6,961 bases of DNA. Source: an uncultured Planctomycetaceae bacterium. Its GTDB lineage: Bacteria; Planctomycetota; Planctomycetia; Planctomycetales; Planctomycetaceae. Location: NCBI GenBank assembly GCA_937952455.1, contig CALFYU010000676.1:1-6961 (forward strand). The letters run 5' to 3'. This document shows, one piece after another, positions 5,835-6,961 of the stretch. The notes below the pieces were generated by a model. It was not told the origin of the DNA. It was given only the letters and a program-made list of their open reading frames with translations, and made no database searches. Made by a program: the position numbers and the translations under genes. Position 1 is the first letter of the stretch. The number at the start of each line of letters is the position of its first letter.

Positions 5835-6961
5835 AAAAATCACCAGCGATTTTGATCGTAGAAGACGAGGTCGTGATTCGCACGACGCTCAGCGAATTCC
5901 TCACCGGCGAGGGGTTTGACGTCGTCGAGGCGGCGAATGTAGGTGAAGCACTCGAATTAGCGAGAGAGCGGGATTTTCAGGTTGCGCTGTGAGAAGTACA
6001 AATCCCCGTCGGCCCCGGCATCGCCCTGCTCCGGCGGCTGCAACAACTCGATCCCAACCTGTTCGTGCTCGTGCTCACCGCTTACGCGACCGTCGAAAAC
6101 GCCGTCGAGGCTTTTCATGCCGGCGCGGCGGATTACCTCGTCAAACCGGTGTTGTTCGAAGACCTGCGGCACAAGATCGACCGGTTGTTTCGCTTCCGGC
6201 AACTGTACGTCGAGAACCAGGCGCTCCGCCGCGAATTGTCGCGGCAGGATGCGTTCGGCGAAATCGTAGGGAGCAGCATACCCATTCGCGAAGCGCAAGC
6301 GTCGATTCGCAAGATCGCCGTCACCCGGTCCAATGTGCTGTTAGAAGGGGAAAGCGGGACCGGCAAGGAACTGTTCGCCCGCGCCATTCACCAAGCGGGG
6401 CCGAACTCGTCCGAGCGTTTTCTGGCCGCCAACTGTGCCACGATGCCGGTGGAACTTTTGGAGAGCCAACTCTTCGGTCATCGCAAGGGGGCCTTTGCCG
6501 GGGCTGAGTCCGATCAACAAGGGGTTTTCCACCACGCCGGCGAAGGGACCGTCTTTCTGGACGACGTTGCGCAATTGCCTTTGGGGACGCAGGCCAAGTT
6601 GTTGCGCGTGCTCGAATTTCAAGAAGTCGTTCCGTTGGGGGGCGTCGAACCGCAAACCATCTCTGCCCGCATCGTCGCCTCCACCACTCGCGATTTGGCC
6701 GCTGAGGTCTCCGAAGATCGATTTCAAGAAGATTTATTCTATCGGCTTAACGGCGTCAAAATGCGAATTCCCCCGCTCCGCGAGCGGCTAGACGACATTC
6801 CCGAACTCGTCGACGCGTTCCTTGGCAAGCACACCGCCAAGATGGGCAAACGAGTTACCGGCGTCGACAGTGAAACGATGCGGCTTTTGATGTCGGCCCG
6901 TTGGAAAGGAAACGTGCGGCAACTCGACAACGCGATCGAGCGGGCAGGGATCATGTGCGAG
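5831..6961 (+). CDS. NtrC-type sigma-54-dependent response regulator, interrupted by an in-frame TGA; 3' end outside the window
   Basis: 377 codons are present, all open except TGA at codon 54 (5990-5992). Start GTG 5831 overlaps the kinase stop (GTGA). The receiver reads ILIVEDE (acidic Glu11-Asp12-Glu13), a DFQVAL strand, then the stop, then EVQIPVGPGIALL; Thr83 (VLTAYA) and Lys105 (DYLVKP) are intact. The phosphoacceptor position (codon 55) is Glu, not Asp. A linker (about 107-145) joins an AAA+ domain: Walker A GESGTGK (173-179), GAFAGA (220-225, normally GAFTGA), Walker B FLDD (242-245, normally LDE), FYRLNGVKMRIPPLRER with the arginine fingers, and sensor II WKGNVRQLDNAIERA. The DNA-binding Fis-type HTH would lie beyond 6961. 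In this family the kinase phosphorylates the receiver and the AAA+ ring remodels sigma-54 RNA polymerase. Here the stop would leave a 53-residue stub; no start with a binding site was found after it. It may be a young pseudogene, a sequence error or a recoded gene. Family identity is certain; functional status is not. Confidence 0.9.
5990..5992 (+). other. In-frame TGA codon immediately before the receiver phosphoacceptor codon
   Basis: The frame reads GCG CTG TGA GAA GTA CAA ATC CCC. Receivers of this class commonly have Leu-Cys-Asp or Leu-Met-Asp here, so TGA stands where TGC (Cys) would be usual and GAA where GAC (Asp) would be usual. The frame stays open for 323 codons afterwards with full domain similarity on both sides, so no frameshift is involved. 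TGA serves as a normal stop for the kinase just upstream. Confidence 0.9.

Noticed and set aside
5982..6269. Frameshift in the response regulator, with the +1 frame continuing the protein
   Set aside because: The receiver and AAA+ motifs continue in the original frame after the TGA; the +1 frame is a serine/arginine-rich shadow.

Overview
The window looks like a chromosomal segment of a Planctomycetota bacterium. The evidence is a Tat-exported Gfo/Idh/MocA oxidoreductase beside a Tat-type ThuA-domain protein, the moderately GC-rich composition and the use of GTG as well as ATG starts. No rRNA or marker gene is present, so the phylum is an inference from gene content and no genus is claimed.

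The left two thirds (1-4230) is read entirely from the minus strand. In transcription order it holds glgA (2731-4230, glycogen synthase), a Tat-exported Gfo/Idh/MocA oxidoreductase (1338-2636), a ThuA-domain protein (292-1215), a strong intrinsic terminator (213-241), and the first 65 codons of a SelA-like/DgaE-like PLP enzyme that runs off the left edge (1-197). The oxidoreductase and ThuA protein form a pair resembling cytoplasmic ThuB/ThuA of trehalose catabolism, but both carry twin-arginine leaders and so probably act outside the cytoplasm on sugar derivatives. A short tandem array of a 7-base unit lies directly after the oxidoreductase stop codon.

A 200-base divergent intergenic region (4231-4430) separates glgA from a plus-strand two-component pair. 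It carries a perfect TATAAT on the plus strand and a TGCTACACT extended -10 on the minus strand. The pair is a six-TM histidine kinase (4431-5834) followed, with a 4-base GTGA overlap, by an NtrC-type sigma-54-dependent response regulator (5831 to the right edge).

The most noteworthy feature is the response regulator. Its frame is open for all 377 codons except one in-frame TGA at 5990-5992. That stop falls immediately before the codon for the phosphoacceptor residue, and the phosphoacceptor itself reads Glu (GAA) instead of Asp. The same protein has GAFAGA in place of the sigma-54-contacting GAFTGA and Asp-Asp in place of the Walker B Asp-Glu. Either this is a recently decaying or mis-sequenced regulator, or it is a recoded, phosphorylation-independent variant. 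The sequence alone does not decide, and the simpler explanations (sequence error, young pseudogene) are the more likely.
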